Shown: positions 25,839 through 34,833, numbered from the stretch's first letter. The stretch: 64,000 nucleotides of DNA from Streptomyces davaonensis JCM 4913 (GCF_000349325.1 NC_020504.1:4932053-4996052), one strand, 5' to 3'. Notes: generated from the sequence alone by a model not told the origin. Numbers and translations: made by a program.

Positions 25839-26816
25839 ATGGCACCGACGCGACGGATACTCATCACCGGTGGGACCGGCTTCGTGGGCTCCCACGTCAC
25901 CGACCTGCTGACCAACACCGCCGACCCCGCCCATGTCCGCCTCCTGGTCCACAACCGCCGGCCCGCGCCCGACGACACGGGCCGGGTAGAGGTGCGCCAC
26001 GGCTCGCTCCGCGACCCGCGCTCGCTGCGCGGGGTCTGCGACGGCGTGGACACCGTGCTCCATCTGGCCTCGCTGATCGGCGGCAGTCCGGCGGACTGCA
26101 CGGCCGTCAACGACACGGGAACCAAAGCCCTGTTGGAGGAGGCCGACCGCGCGGGTGTCGAGCGGATCGTCCAGTTGGGCACGACGGCCGTGTACCGGGA
26201 CGAGCCGCACACCGGCGCCAGGGAGGGCGAGCCGGAGCTCGGCCCGTCCTCGCCGACGAGCGTCAGCAGGCTGGCCGGGGAGGAGCGCGTGCTCGCGGCC
26301 GGCGGCCTGGTCCTGCGCCCGCATCTGGTCCACGGCCCCGGGGACGTCTGGGTGGTCCCGGCTCTGGTGGACTTCCTCACCGCCTTCCCCCGTTGGATCG
26401 ACGGCGGACGTGCCCGCACGTCCGTCATCGGTGTGCACGATCTGGCCCGGGCCGTGGCCGCCCTGGCCCTTCGGCCCGAACTGCCGCGTGGTGCGGTCCT
26501 GCACGCGGCCCGGCCGGAGCCGGTCCTGGTGCGGGACCTGATCGGTACGGTCTGCCGGGAGCTGCGGATCCCCCTGCCCGAGGGCGAGGTGTCCTTCGAC
26601 CGGGCGGCCGCCCTGACCGGCGCCGACCGGGACCGCCTGGTCCGGCGGCGTCTGTCGTTGCTGGCGGTGGACCACTGGTACGACAGCTCCCGTCTGTGGC
26701 AGTTGCTCGACATGGCGCCCAGGGACGACTTCGCCCGTGACTTCGCCGTCGGTGCCACCTGGTACCGGTCGCTCCTGTCCCGCCGTACGGACGGCGAGTT
26801 GTTCCCCACGAGGTGA
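25839..26816 (+). CDS. NAD(P)-dependent epimerase/dehydratase-like, altered active site
   Basis: This 325-aa extended SDR has the dinucleotide motif ITGGTGFVGSHV and the HLASLIGG segment. At the position where PYGRSKLAGEE-like sequence normally supplies catalytic Tyr and Lys it has PTSVSRLAGEE, so Tyr is replaced by Thr and Lys by Arg. It may thus bind a nucleotide without normal redox catalysis, or act by another mechanism. ScbC-like proteins of this family occur beside butyrolactone genes. It is divergent from the SDR gene across 171 nt. Start ATG 25839 is preceded by a weak ribosome site. Confidence 0.8.
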   Translation: MAPTRRILITGGTGFVGSHVTDLLTNTADPAHVRLLVHNRRPAPDDTGRVEVRHGSLRDPRSLRGVCDGVDTVLHLASLIGGSPADCTAVNDTGTKALLEEADRAGVERIVQLGTTAVYRDEPHTGAREGEPELGPSSPTSVSRLAGEERVLAAGGLVLRPHLVHGPGDVWVVPALVDFLTAFPRWIDGGRARTSVIGVHDLARAVAALALRPELPRGAVLHAARPEPVLVRDLIGTVCRELRIPLPEGEVSFDRAAALTGADRDRLVRRRLSLLAVDHWYDSSRLWQLLDMAPRDDFARDFAVGATWYRSLLSRRTDGELFPTR

Positions 26817-27060
26817 CGACCGACTCGATCACGCTAGGCGGCCTTGACGCGATCTTTTCGCCGGGTCGCGCACGCGCAGTGGCACATCCGCGCACGACGA
26901 CGGGGGTGCCGGAACGCCGGTTTGACCGGCCGGCACCCGGTGTCACGTTCACGCAGGATCTCTTGCCCGTTCGCGTCCCGCGGGCGCGCCCGGCCGACGG
27001 CCGGGCGATGGTGTGGGGACGTATCGACGATTGGCCCCGCCGCATCCGAGGAGACATGAG

Positions 27061-28284
27061 ATGGCCCCGCACGGTGATGACGTACTGGTGACGGGTGTCG
27101 GTGCGCTGACCCCGCTGGGCGCGACCGCCTCCGAGTCCTGGGACGGCCTGCTGGCCGGACGCTCCGGCGTCCGCGACCTCGGCCCCGACTGGCCCGAGGA
27201 GCTGCCGGTGCGCATCGCCGGCACCGTCGAGGCCGACCTGACCGAGGCGATCGGCCGGGCGCAGGCCCGCAAGCTGGACCGGGGCGAGCAACTGGCCGTG
27301 CTCGCCGCCCGCCAGGCGTGGCAGGACGCCGGGGTGCCGCGGGTCGAGCCGGAGCGGCTCGCTGTCGTCGTCGGCACCGGCATCGGCGGCGTCCTCAGCA
27401 CCCTCGGCCAGGACGACCTCTACGAGGGCTCCGGGATGCGGCGCCTGTCGCCGTTCGCGGTGCCGATGCTGATGCCCAACGGCCCGGCCGCGTGGGTCTC
27501 CATGGAACTCGGCGCACGGGCCGGCGCCCGCGCCTGCGTGAGCGCCTGTGCTTCCGGTGCCGAGTCGATCGCGCTGGGCCTGGACCTGATCCGTCTTGGC
27601 CGCGCCGACGTGGTGGTCGCGGGCGGCACCGAGGCGGCCCTGCACCCCTTCATGATCGGCGCGTTCGCGCAGATGAAGGCGCTGTCCGTGCGGGACGGCG
27701 ATCCGGCCGCGGTCTCCCGCCCGTTCGACGCGGCCCGCTCCGGGTTCGTGATGGCCGAGGGCGCCACCCTGCTCGTCCTGGAGCGCGCGGAGTTCGCGCG
27801 TGCGCGCGGGGCGCGCGTTTATGGCGCCGTCGCGGGCGCCGCCGTGCACTCCAGCGCGCACCACATCACCTCGTCCGACGCGGAGGGCCAGGTGCAGGCG
27901 ATGCGCACGGCGCTGGCGGACGCGGGCGTCGAGGCCCGGGACCTCGGGCACGTCCACGCGCACGCGACCTCCACTCCGAGCGGGGACATCGCGGAGGCCG
28001 AGGCGCTGGCGAAGGTCGTCGGCGAGGGCGCGGCGGTCACCGCCACCAAGTCCATGACCGGCCACATGCTGGGCGCCTCGGGCGCGTTCGGCGCCATGTC
28101 CACGCTGCTCTCGCTGCACCACGGGGTCGTCCCGGCGGTCCGCAACCTCGACGAGCAGGACCCCGAGGTCCGTCTGGACGTGGTGCGCGGCGAGAACCGC
28201 ACCGGCTCCTGGGACGCGGCGCTCTCCAACTCCTTCGGCTTCGGCGGCCACAACGTCAGCCTGGTGCTCAAGCGTGCTTCCTGA
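27061..28284 (+). CDS. Beta-ketoacyl-ACP synthase (KAS II type)
   Basis: This 407-aa condensing enzyme has nucleophile Cys in VSACASGAES, His in HAHATST, the KSMTGHMLGASGA lysine-histidine block and the GFGGHN tail motif, so it looks active. It extends acyl-ACP with malonyl-ACP. There is no chain-length factor or other polyketide gene alongside. It may therefore supply a special fatty chain for the cluster or for the butyrolactone, or simply be an accessory FabF. The ATG at 27061 follows GAGGAGACATGAG. A 244-nt gap separates it from the epimerase gene. Confidence 0.9.
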   Translation: MAPHGDDVLVTGVGALTPLGATASESWDGLLAGRSGVRDLGPDWPEELPVRIAGTVEADLTEAIGRAQARKLDRGEQLAVLAARQAWQDAGVPRVEPERLAVVVGTGIGGVLSTLGQDDLYEGSGMRRLSPFAVPMLMPNGPAAWVSMELGARAGARACVSACASGAESIALGLDLIRLGRADVVVAGGTEAALHPFMIGAFAQMKALSVRDGDPAAVSRPFDAARSGFVMAEGATLLVLERAEFARARGARVYGAVAGAAVHSSAHHITSSDAEGQVQAMRTALADAGVEARDLGHVHAHATSTPSGDIAEAEALAKVVGEGAAVTATKSMTGHMLGASGAFGAMSTLLSLHHGVVPAVRNLDEQDPEVRLDVVRGENRTGSWDAALSNSFGFGGHNVSLVLKRAS

Positions 28285-28298
28285 TCTGGGAACTTCCT

Positions 28299-28350
28299 GA
28301 GAACGGAACGGGCGGTCAGCCGATAGAAACCCGCTGACCTGCCCGTTCTC
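28299..28350 (+). terminator. Imperfect hairpin after ketosynthase gene
   Basis: GAGAACGGAACGGGCGGTCAGC can pair, with small bulges, with GCTGACCTGCCCGTTCTC around a loop of 12 nt. It lies 15 nt after the ketosynthase stop. A terminator role is likely, but no U-tract follows. Confidence 0.55.
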
Positions 28351-28494
28351 CGCCAGGCCCACAGGAACCTCCCAGAACCTCTCGGGAACGTCGGACCCGC
28401 GACCGCCAGTGTGAGCGGGTCCCCAGATGTGCGGCGCCGGATCTCCCCCGTCCGGCGCCGCACCTTTCCCGCGAGCGATCCGGAGTGTTCCTCG

Positions 28495-29868
28495 ATGGCC
28501 GCCACCACCACGACCCGCGCCCGCACCCAGGCCCGACCGCGCACCGCACCCGTGCGGCTGCTCGGGCCGTGGGAGAACGCCCTGGAAGGGGCGGTGGCCG
28601 CGCTGTGCGCGGTGGCCGCGATGGCGGCCGTGTCCGCCCTCGCGCTGACTCTGCTGGACGCCGGCTCCGTCGGCTCACCGTGGTCGCTGACGGCGGCCCT
28701 GACCGCCATGGCCGTGGGCGGCACGGTCAGCGCGGCGGGCGCCCCTTCCTCCGAGGGCTCCGGCGGTGGCCTGGCCGAACTGTTCGGCGGCGGCGGTGAG
28801 ATGGGCCCGCAGATGAGCGGCTCGGCCCAGGCCGTCCCCCTCGGTGTGACCCTGGTCGGCGCCGTAGTCCTGTGGCTCACCTTCTCCCGCCGCCTCCGCC
28901 AGACCCGACAACGCCGATTCACAGCAGGCGAGTTGGCCGTACGCACGGCAGGAGCGGCAACCACCGCCCTGTTCACCCTGATGATCCTGGCGGCCCTCGC
29001 CCAGGGCACGGCCACCCTGCCCGAGTCGGCGATGAACCAAATGCGCGGCAGTGGGGGCGGAAGCGGCCCTCTCCGCGACCTCATGGGCGGCGGCGGTACG
29101 ACCCAACTGACCTACCAAGTCAGCGCGGCCACCACGGCTTTCGGCGCCGTCGTCTGGGTCGCGCTGGTGATCGGCGCGGGCTGCCTGCTCAGCCGTAAGG
29201 CAAGGATCCCGCTCGGCGGAACACTGGACGGGCTCCGCGGCACCTGGGGCCGAAGCCTGTCGACAGTGACCCGCACCCTCCTGATCCTGTCGGCCATACC
29301 CCTGACCTTCGTCTTCGTCGGGGCAGTGGTCGGCGGCCGCGCCTCGACTACCGCGGGCGCCACCCTGCTCCTCTCCCCGAACGCCCTCGCCGTCCTCCTC
29401 ACCCTGGGCCTCGGCTCCTCCTGGACGGCCGCGGTGCACCGGGAGCGCAGCGAGGGCGGCGGCCTGGCAGGACTCCTGGGCGGCGGCCAGGCCCAGAGCG
29501 ACCGCCCCGACCGTACGGAGCACCTGGCCTCCCTGCCCGTAGGCGGCTGCCCCCTCTGGCTCGCCGCCCTCACCGTCACCGTCCTCATCCTGCTCGCCTG
29601 CGCCTACCGGACGGCCCGCACCACGAACCCCGGACACCTGGGCACGGCCGGGCGGTTCGCCGTCGTCACCGCCGTAGTCCTGGGAGCCGGAGCCTGGCTG
29701 TCCGGGGCGTCCGGGGAGTTCGCCGTCACCATGTTCGGCAGCCCGATGGGCGGTGTGCAGGCGGAGTTGAGCGGCGGCGTCCTGGGACCGGTACTGCTCG
29801 GACTCCTCGCGGGCGCCGCCGCCGGATGGGCGGGCAGTGCTCTGGCGGCGCTCCGTGGACCCCGCTGA
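28495..29868 (+). CDS. Streptophobe-family hydrophobic membrane protein
   Basis: This 457-aa protein is predicted to have about nine to ten membrane helices separated by Gly-rich loops (LAELFGGGGEMGP, SGGGSGPLRDLMGGGG, GGGLAGLLGGG). This composition is typical of the Streptomyces-restricted streptophobe family, whose function is unknown. ATG 28495 is preferred. The response regulator and kinase genes follow closely on the same strand, with a 49-nt gap, so the protein may be a membrane partner or target of that two-component system. Confidence 0.78.
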   Translation: MAATTTTRARTQARPRTAPVRLLGPWENALEGAVAALCAVAAMAAVSALALTLLDAGSVGSPWSLTAALTAMAVGGTVSAAGAPSSEGSGGGLAELFGGGGEMGPQMSGSAQAVPLGVTLVGAVVLWLTFSRRLRQTRQRRFTAGELAVRTAGAATTALFTLMILAALAQGTATLPESAMNQMRGSGGGSGPLRDLMGGGGTTQLTYQVSAATTAFGAVVWVALVIGAGCLLSRKARIPLGGTLDGLRGTWGRSLSTVTRTLLILSAIPLTFVFVGAVVGGRASTTAGATLLLSPNALAVLLTLGLGSSWTAAVHRERSEGGGLAGLLGGGQAQSDRPDRTEHLASLPVGGCPLWLAALTVTVLILLACAYRTARTTNPGHLGTAGRFAVVTAVVLGAGAWLSGASGEFAVTMFGSPMGGVQAELSGGVLGPVLLGLLAGAAAGWAGSALAALRGPR

Positions 29869-29917
29869 CCTGGGCCTTTACGCCGTGACGACGGGCCCGC
29901 CGCATAACCTGCTCGGC

Positions 29918-30604
29918 GTGAATCTCCTGGTCGTAGACGACGAGCCCACCGTCCGCGAACTGCTGTGCGCGGCCCTGCGCCACTCCGGTTTCACCGTCAC
30001 CCCGGCCGCGACCGGCCAAGAGGCCCTGGACCGGGCCCATGAGACCCGCCCCGACCTGGTCCTCCTCGACGTGATGCTGCCCGACCTGGACGGCTTCGAG
30101 GTGATCCGCCTCCTGCGCGAACAACACCGCCCGGCCACCGGGCACATCCCGGTCGTGTTCCTCACCGCCCGGGACGCCACCCAGGACAAGATCGAGGGCC
30201 TGGTCCTGGGCGGCGACGACTACGTCACCAAGCCGTTCGACCTCCAGGAACTGATCGCCCGTATCCACGCCGTGCTGCGCCGCACCAGCGGCGACCCCAC
30301 CGCCCTGCTGCACGTCGCCGACCTGGAACTCGACCCGGACGGCGTCCAGGCCACCCGCGCGGGCGAGCCCCTGCGCCTGTCACCCACCGAATTCCGGCTC
30401 CTGCACTACCTGATGAGCAACACCGGCCGCACGGTCTCCAAACCGCAGATCCTCGCGCAGGTCTGGAAGTACGACTTCAACGGCGACACCGGCATCGTCG
30501 ACACCTACATCAGCTACCTCCGCCGAAAGATCGACAACGGCGGCCCCAAACTCATCCACACCGTGCACGGCGTCGGCTACGTCCTGCGCGGACCGAAGCC
30601 GTGA
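29918..30604 (+). CDS. OmpR/PhoB-type response regulator
   Basis: This 228-aa protein has an N-terminal receiver domain with acidic pocket VVDDEP, phosphoacceptor Asp in LVLLDVMLPD and Lys in YVTKPFD. A C-terminal winged helix ends DTYISYLRRKIDNGG...VHGVGYVLR. The start is GTG 29918. Its stop overlaps the kinase start as GTGA, so the pair is coupled. The target genes are not evident; the streptophobe gene upstream is a candidate. Confidence 0.95.
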   Translation: MNLLVVDDEPTVRELLCAALRHSGFTVTPAATGQEALDRAHETRPDLVLLDVMLPDLDGFEVIRLLREQHRPATGHIPVVFLTARDATQDKIEGLVLGGDDYVTKPFDLQELIARIHAVLRRTSGDPTALLHVADLELDPDGVQATRAGEPLRLSPTEFRLLHYLMSNTGRTVSKPQILAQVWKYDFNGDTGIVDTYISYLRRKIDNGGPKLIHTVHGVGYVLRGPKP

Positions 30605-32121
30605 TGCGCGCCCCGTGGTCGCGGGCGTCGCTGCGCAGCCGGGTGCTGGTGCTCACCGTCACCCTGCTGGCGACCGGGTTCACCGCGTTCGCCCTGGTCA
30701 CCGGCAACTCCCTGCGCGCCTACCAGGAGGACCGGGTCGACTCCCAACTCCGGGCCGCGGCCCAGGTGTTCGCGGTCCTGCCGCCGCAGGTGGCGAGAAC
30801 CGGCGCCGAGCGCAGACCCCCGCAGGGCCTGCGCGACTTCGGCACCGACGTCCTCGGCAACCCCGTCATCACCTACGTCGCTGCCGACGGCACCGTCGTC
30901 GGCAGCATCGACTCACTCGGCGGGGCGAACCGCACCGAGGGCGCGCGCGGCCCCGCCCTGGCCCCGCTGGACTCGGCCGCGGTCGCCGCCCGCGGGGGCC
31001 GCCCGTTCACCGTCGAGAGCACCTGGGGCGAGGAGCGCTGGCGGGTGATCGCGGTGCCCAGAGCGGGGCTCAGGGGGGCCGAGGTCTCCGGGAGCGTGGT
31101 CGTCGCGGCCTCGATGGAGCAGGTCGACGCCACGGTGGGCCGCATGTGGCGGACGTACCGCAACACCGGCCTCGCTCTGCTCGCCGTCCTCGCCGTGGCC
31201 TGCTGGTTCGCCGTCCGCTCCGGGCTGCGCCCGCTGTCCCGCGTCGAGCGGACGGCCGCTGAGATAGCGGGCGGCGACCTGTCCCGGCGCGTCCCCGAAC
31301 TGGCCGCCCCGCACACCGAGTTGGGCCGACTGTCCACGGCCCTGAACGGCATGCTCGGCCAGTTGGAGGCCGCCTTCGCCGCCCGCGCGGAGTCGGAGGC
31401 CCGGATGAGCCGCTTCGTCGCCGACGCCGGCCACGAGCTGCGCACCCCCCTCGCCGGCATCAAGGGCCTGACCGACCTGCACCGCATGGGCGCCCTCCCC
31501 GACCGGGAGGACGTGGACGCCACGATGGCCCGCATCGCCCGGGAGTCCGAACGCCTGACCCGCCTGGCCGAGAACATGCTCCAGCTGGCCCGCCTGGACC
31601 ACCACGCCCTGAACACGGCGACCGCAGGCCAGGAAGGGCCCTTCGGCCTGGACCTGGCCCCCACCGACCTGCGCACCCTGGCCGCCGACGCCCTGCACGA
31701 CGTACGCGCCCTCGACCCGGCCCGTGCCGTCACCCTCACCGGCCCCTCGGGCGACGGCCCGCCCGCCTCCTCCCCGGCGCTCGCCGACGAGGCCCGGCTG
31801 CGTCAGGTGGTCAGCAATCTGGTCGGCAACGCCGTCGCCCACACCCCGCCCGGCAGCCCCGTCCGGATCGGCGTCGGCACGGTCGGCGGCCACGCGGTCC
31901 TGGAAGTCGCGGACGAGGGCCCAGGGCTCACGCCCGAGCAGTGCCGCCGTATCTTCGAGCGCTTCTACCGCGCCGACGCCTCCCGCAACCGGGCCACGGG
32001 CGGCGCGGGCCTGGGCCTGTCCATCGTCGACTCCCTGGTGACCGCCCACGGGGGCCGCGTCGAAGTGGACTCGACCCCGGGCCGGGGCGCCGCCTTCCGG
32101 GTGCTGCTGCCACTGTCGTGA
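30601..32121 (+). CDS. Sensor histidine kinase
   Basis: This 506-aa protein has a first membrane helix at about 12-34, an outer sensor segment of some 150 residues, a second helix near 188-206, then HAMP. It continues with HisKA (ADAGHELRTPLAGIKGL, phosphorylated His) and HATPase (NLVGNAVAHTP, DEGPGL, GGAGLGLSIVD). It is paired with the response regulator by a 4-nt overlap. The GTG at 30601 is used; ATG 30604 is an equal option. The signal is unknown. Confidence 0.95.
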   Translation: MMRAPWSRASLRSRVLVLTVTLLATGFTAFALVTGNSLRAYQEDRVDSQLRAAAQVFAVLPPQVARTGAERRPPQGLRDFGTDVLGNPVITYVAADGTVVGSIDSLGGANRTEGARGPALAPLDSAAVAARGGRPFTVESTWGEERWRVIAVPRAGLRGAEVSGSVVVAASMEQVDATVGRMWRTYRNTGLALLAVLAVACWFAVRSGLRPLSRVERTAAEIAGGDLSRRVPELAAPHTELGRLSTALNGMLGQLEAAFAARAESEARMSRFVADAGHELRTPLAGIKGLTDLHRMGALPDREDVDATMARIARESERLTRLAENMLQLARLDHHALNTATAGQEGPFGLDLAPTDLRTLAADALHDVRALDPARAVTLTGPSGDGPPASSPALADEARLRQVVSNLVGNAVAHTPPGSPVRIGVGTVGGHAVLEVADEGPGLTPEQCRRIFERFYRADASRNRATGGAGLGLSIVDSLVTAHGGRVEVDSTPGRGAAFRVLLPLS

Positions 32122-32250
32122 GATACCTCACGGCGTTTGACCAGGAGGTGTGATGACTCGGCTGTGTGATGACTCACAAGGTCCGGACCAATGAGAAACG
32201 GGCCCCCGCCGGTGACTTCCGTCACTTGCAGAGACCCGAGTCTCGCTGTG
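32117..32250. repeat. Left copy of an imperfect repeat that bounds the 32-59 kb region
   Basis: CGTGAGATACCTCAC at 32117 spans the end of the kinase gene. Some 73 nt later comes AATGAGAAACGGGCCCCC with TGACTTCCGTCACT and AGACCC, then CGCTGTG. The same elements in the same order, with close spacing, lie at 58883-59012 next to tRNA-Leu. GTGAC-TTCC-GTCAC can form a small stem. This may mark an insertion boundary. Confidence 0.45.
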
Positions 32251-32399
32251 GGGAACCGACGGAATGCGCTGGTCAGGCGATACTTCACGCCGCCGAAGAT
32301 CGACTCCCGCGACCACCAAGATCTTTTCCCACCCTCCAGGTGAGAGGCACGTCAGTCCGCCGATGCCTTGCCCGGGGTGCCCGGCAAGGAGGCTCCGAG

Positions 32400-33893
32400 T
32401 CACCGGTACCTGTTCAACCAGTCGTCGATACCTCGCTGCAGCCGCGCCGGCCACCGGCGGGCGGCATGCTGGCGGCCTGCGCGTGCTTGCTCGGCAACGT
32501 GGTGTCGCCCGGTGATGTCCACCGGAGTGTGATCACCGAGAGCACGGAGCTGGCCGTCGTACGGACACCCGGAATCGCACCCATCCAGGCGGTAGTCAAC
32601 GGTTCCGGTGGTCAGGTGATACAGGTGCGCACCGGTGTCGGCGATGCCGCTCGGTGCTGTGACCATGGTGAGGAATTGGTTGAGCTGAGCGGCGGCGGCG
32701 TTCGCGGAGAAGATGAAGACGTTCTCCTTACGGCGCAGCGGATGATCTGCTGAGAGCCCCGTGATGTAGGAGGGATCGTCGAGCAGCCCGTCGCGTTCCA
32801 CCGGAACGTGTGCGGGGTCGTACTGGCCGAGGCATTCAAGGCACGCACGGCCTGGGGTGGCGACGTGGGCGCGCCATTCGGCTCCTCTCAGACGTCCACC
32901 GCGCGCATCGACCGAGATCCCGCCGTCGACGACGGGGATGAGGTGCGCGTTGGCCAGAAGGTTGAGGGCGGCACGGGGCCATGGCCTGTCGACGCAGGAG
33001 AAGAGCAGGTCGCAGTCCGCGGCCGCGGCGAAACCGTCCGGCTCCACGACGCTCGACTCGTACGTCGCGACGCGGATGCTCCCGCCGGTGGCGGATCGCT
33101 GGGCTGCACGTGCGGCGATATCTACCTTGGCCCGGTGCAGCCGCACGTCGCGATCGGTGGCATGGAGGAGCCGGTCGAGATTGAGCTCCTCAACGGTGTC
33201 GAAGTCGAACAGGCTCAGGTTCTGGAAGCCGGTACGGGCCAGGGCCTCGACGATGAGCATGCCCACCGAGCCGGTGCCAACGACGCCTACATGGAGTCGT
33301 GCCAGGTCGTTCTGGGTGTCAGTTCCCCAGGCGGAAACGGTGCGCACCTGCCGGTTCGTGGCTTCGGGCGGGGGAAGCAGGGTGTCGTTGAAGGTCACCG
33401 TGAAGCGGTCGCCGACGACGCGCACGTTCTCCGCCTCGGTCGGGATGTAGGTGCGCGGTGCGTGCCGTTGCCAGACGCGGGCCCCGTATCGTGCGTCCGC
33501 GCCGGCGAAGGTCATGCCGACCAGCGGCAGGCCGGTGATGGTGATGGTCTGGGCGGCGAAGGATTCCTCCGCCGCGTAGTCGATGCCGTTCAGGCGCTGC
33601 CAGCGGCGGCCTCGGGGATGGGCGTGCGTGAACGCCAGTCCGCAGCCGCGCGCAGCCGCGAGGCCAGCGGCCCTGAGGAAGTACTCGCTGGTGAAGTCGA
33701 CAGTGCCGTGGACGATCCGATCGCCGTCGTCGGGGAGGACGAGGTCGACGATCAGAGCGGTTGTACGGCGGGAGCCGGTACTCGGCCGCCACAGGAGGAA
33801 GGTGCACTCCTCCTGGCCGTCCGCGCGACGCAGATGCTCGTTGAGGCGCAGGGCGACGCTGTTGGTCATGGCGACCGAGAATCGGGTGATCAT
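32400..33893 (-). CDS. E1-like ThiF adenylyltransferase fused to N-terminal JAB/JAMM peptidase
   Basis: This 497-aa fusion has a JAB domain (about 1-160) with Glu in FTSEYF and metal motif THAHPRG followed by NGID, close to the JAMM pattern but with Asn for the usual Ser. A ThiF/E1 domain (about 190-430) has nucleotide motif VGVVGTGSVGML, acidic DFDTVEELNLDR, and Cys-rich CLECLGQYD. E1s adenylate ubiquitin-like proteins; JAB domains trim or deconjugate them. The ATG overlaps the E2-like gene as ATGA. With the Ubl gene upstream this makes a bacterial ubiquitination-type operon, possibly an anti-phage system. Further Cys residues occur near the C-terminus (CDSGCP). Confidence 0.85.
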   Translation of the reverse strand: MITRFSVAMTNSVALRLNEHLRRADGQEECTFLLWRPSTGSRRTTALIVDLVLPDDGDRIVHGTVDFTSEYFLRAAGLAAARGCGLAFTHAHPRGRRWQRLNGIDYAAEESFAAQTITITGLPLVGMTFAGADARYGARVWQRHAPRTYIPTEAENVRVVGDRFTVTFNDTLLPPPEATNRQVRTVSAWGTDTQNDLARLHVGVVGTGSVGMLIVEALARTGFQNLSLFDFDTVEELNLDRLLHATDRDVRLHRAKVDIAARAAQRSATGGSIRVATYESSVVEPDGFAAAADCDLLFSCVDRPWPRAALNLLANAHLIPVVDGGISVDARGGRLRGAEWRAHVATPGRACLECLGQYDPAHVPVERDGLLDDPSYITGLSADHPLRRKENVFIFSANAAAAQLNQFLTMVTAPSGIADTGAHLYHLTTGTVDYRLDGCDSGCPYDGQLRALGDHTPVDITGRHHVAEQARAGRQHAARRWPARLQRGIDDWLNRYR

Positions 33894-34255
33894 GCCTGGG
33901 GCTCCAGTTGGGAGAACAGCGTGCGCAAGTGCCGCAGGTAGCCGCGGACTGTGCGGTCGGTCGGCCAGTTGGCGGCCGGGCGGCTCCAGTACTCCCACCC
34001 CTCTCCGAGCGGGGAAGGATGTACGGCCCCGTGGGGATGGCCCAGGCACGGACTGATGTGGGGACCGGGCGGCGGGGACAACGGCCAGTCCTGTACGAGG
34101 GCCAGGCCGATCTTGACGGTTTCCCCAGCCCGCGGGCCGACCTCGATCATGTAGTCGAAGACGGCGAACTCGCCACGCTGGTCCACGGTGTAGCCGGCTG
34201 CGGCCAGGCCCGCGAGCATGCCCGCAGGCCCGGCTTCCGGCAGAGTTGTGGTCAC
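33890..34255 (-). CDS. E2-like protein of the Ubl operon
   Basis: This 121-aa protein is of the size and pattern of short prokaryotic E2-type proteins. It has GPHISPCLGHPHGAVHPSP followed by WEYWSRPAANW and a C-terminal helix YLRHLRTLFSQL. The single Cys in SPCLGHP is the candidate thioester residue. The identification rests partly on context: it sits between the Ubl and E1-JAB genes with 4-nt overlaps on both sides. Its start is GTG 34255. A non-catalytic E2 fold is possible, since the family has inactive members. Confidence 0.65.
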   Translation of the reverse strand: MTTTLPEAGPAGMLAGLAAAGYTVDQRGEFAVFDYMIEVGPRAGETVKIGLALVQDWPLSPPPGPHISPCLGHPHGAVHPSPLGEGWEYWSRPAANWPTDRTVRGYLRHLRTLFSQLEPQA

Positions 34256-34518
34256 GAGGTCGGGGTGGGGCCGGTGAACACCGATACGAACTTCTCCCGT
34301 TCGTGCACGGTGATGTCCTTGTCACCCTCGTCCTTGAACGACTCACGGTGGCGACCGTTGATCCGGACCAGGTAGTGCGTGGCCTGGTCGATCCCGGCAA
34401 GGCTCAGGATGGCGTTCGGGGTGGTGTGCTGGGACACACCCGAGACCGGCTCTTCGTCGACGGTGACCGTCACCGTCTTGTGGGCGGCGTTCTCATGCCG
34501 CGTGTCCGCCTCCGTCAT
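34252..34518 (-). CDS. Ubiquitin-like (multiubiquitin-type) protein
   Basis: This 88-aa protein has a beta-grasp-like pattern: KTVTVTVDEEPVSGV, then TTPNAILSLAGIDQATHYLV and a C-terminal FVSVFTGPTPTS. I selected ATG 34518 because an AAGGAGGT ribosome site lies 6-7 nt upstream. It ends in TPTS rather than Gly-Gly, so it would either need trimming by the JAB domain or use another C-terminal chemistry. Its stop overlaps the E2 start. It is the presumed modifier of the operon. Confidence 0.7.
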   Translation of the reverse strand: MTEADTRHENAAHKTVTVTVDEEPVSGVSQHTTPNAILSLAGIDQATHYLVRINGRHRESFKDEGDKDITVHEREKFVSVFTGPTPTS

Positions 34519-34587
34519 GACGGCCACCTCCTTCCCCGGCCCGCGAGAGGCCGGGATCGATGGGAGCGGGCTCGGTGCCCACTCGGG

Positions 34588-34743
34588 TTACTTGTGCTTC
34601 TTGGCCTTCGAGTCGGCCCGTTCGTTCACGGTCGTGGCCGGGTGGCGGCGCACCGTGGACTGCTTCACGAAGCGGCCTGTGATGGCGCTCCGGCCACGCT
34701 TGCCGCCGCCGGAGCCGCTGGAGGAACTGCGCTTTGCTGCCAT
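34588..34743 (-). CDS. Small basic protein upstream of Ubl operon
   Basis: This 51-aa protein is rich in Lys, Arg, Ser and Gly. It contains RSAITGRFVKQSTVRRHPAT, a segment I recognise from many small uncharacterised bacterial proteins. It is the first gene on the minus strand facing the toxin gene, 69 nt before the Ubl start, so it is probably part of the same transcript. No function is known to me. Confidence 0.6.
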   Translation of the reverse strand: MAAKRSSSSGSGGGKRGRSAITGRFVKQSTVRRHPATTVNERADSKAKKHK

Positions 34744-34780
34744 GCAACTACCCATCTTCGAGAGATTCGAGTCGCTGACC

Positions 34781-34833
34781 TGCATGAACGCATCTCAAGA
34801 TCAAAAATAAGATGCACCCAGAATGTTCATGCA
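34781..34833. promoter_or_regulatory. Inverted-repeat operator candidate between Ubl operon and toxin gene
   Basis: TGCATGAAC at 34781-34789 is repeated in inverted form as GTTCATGCA at 34825-34833, flanking an AT-rich core with AAAAATAAGAT. It lies in the divergent promoter region, so the antitoxin's XRE domain or another regulator may bind here and control both operons. Confidence 0.45.

Noticed and set aside
1..28284. bldA (TTA codon) control of the biosynthetic cluster
   Set aside because: The TAA triplets I inspected on the plus strand fall within TAC or other codons when read in frame, so I saw no in-frame TTA in the regulators or enzymes I checked. A complete codon count was not possible by eye.
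27061..28284. Type II polyketide synthase
   Set aside because: Only one ketosynthase is present; there is no chain-length factor, cyclase or ketoreductase set next to it.
32153..32753. Plus-strand ORFs over the kinase-E1 gap and E1 gene
   Set aside because: They lie antisense to the well-supported E1-JAB gene or in the repeat region and have no family features.
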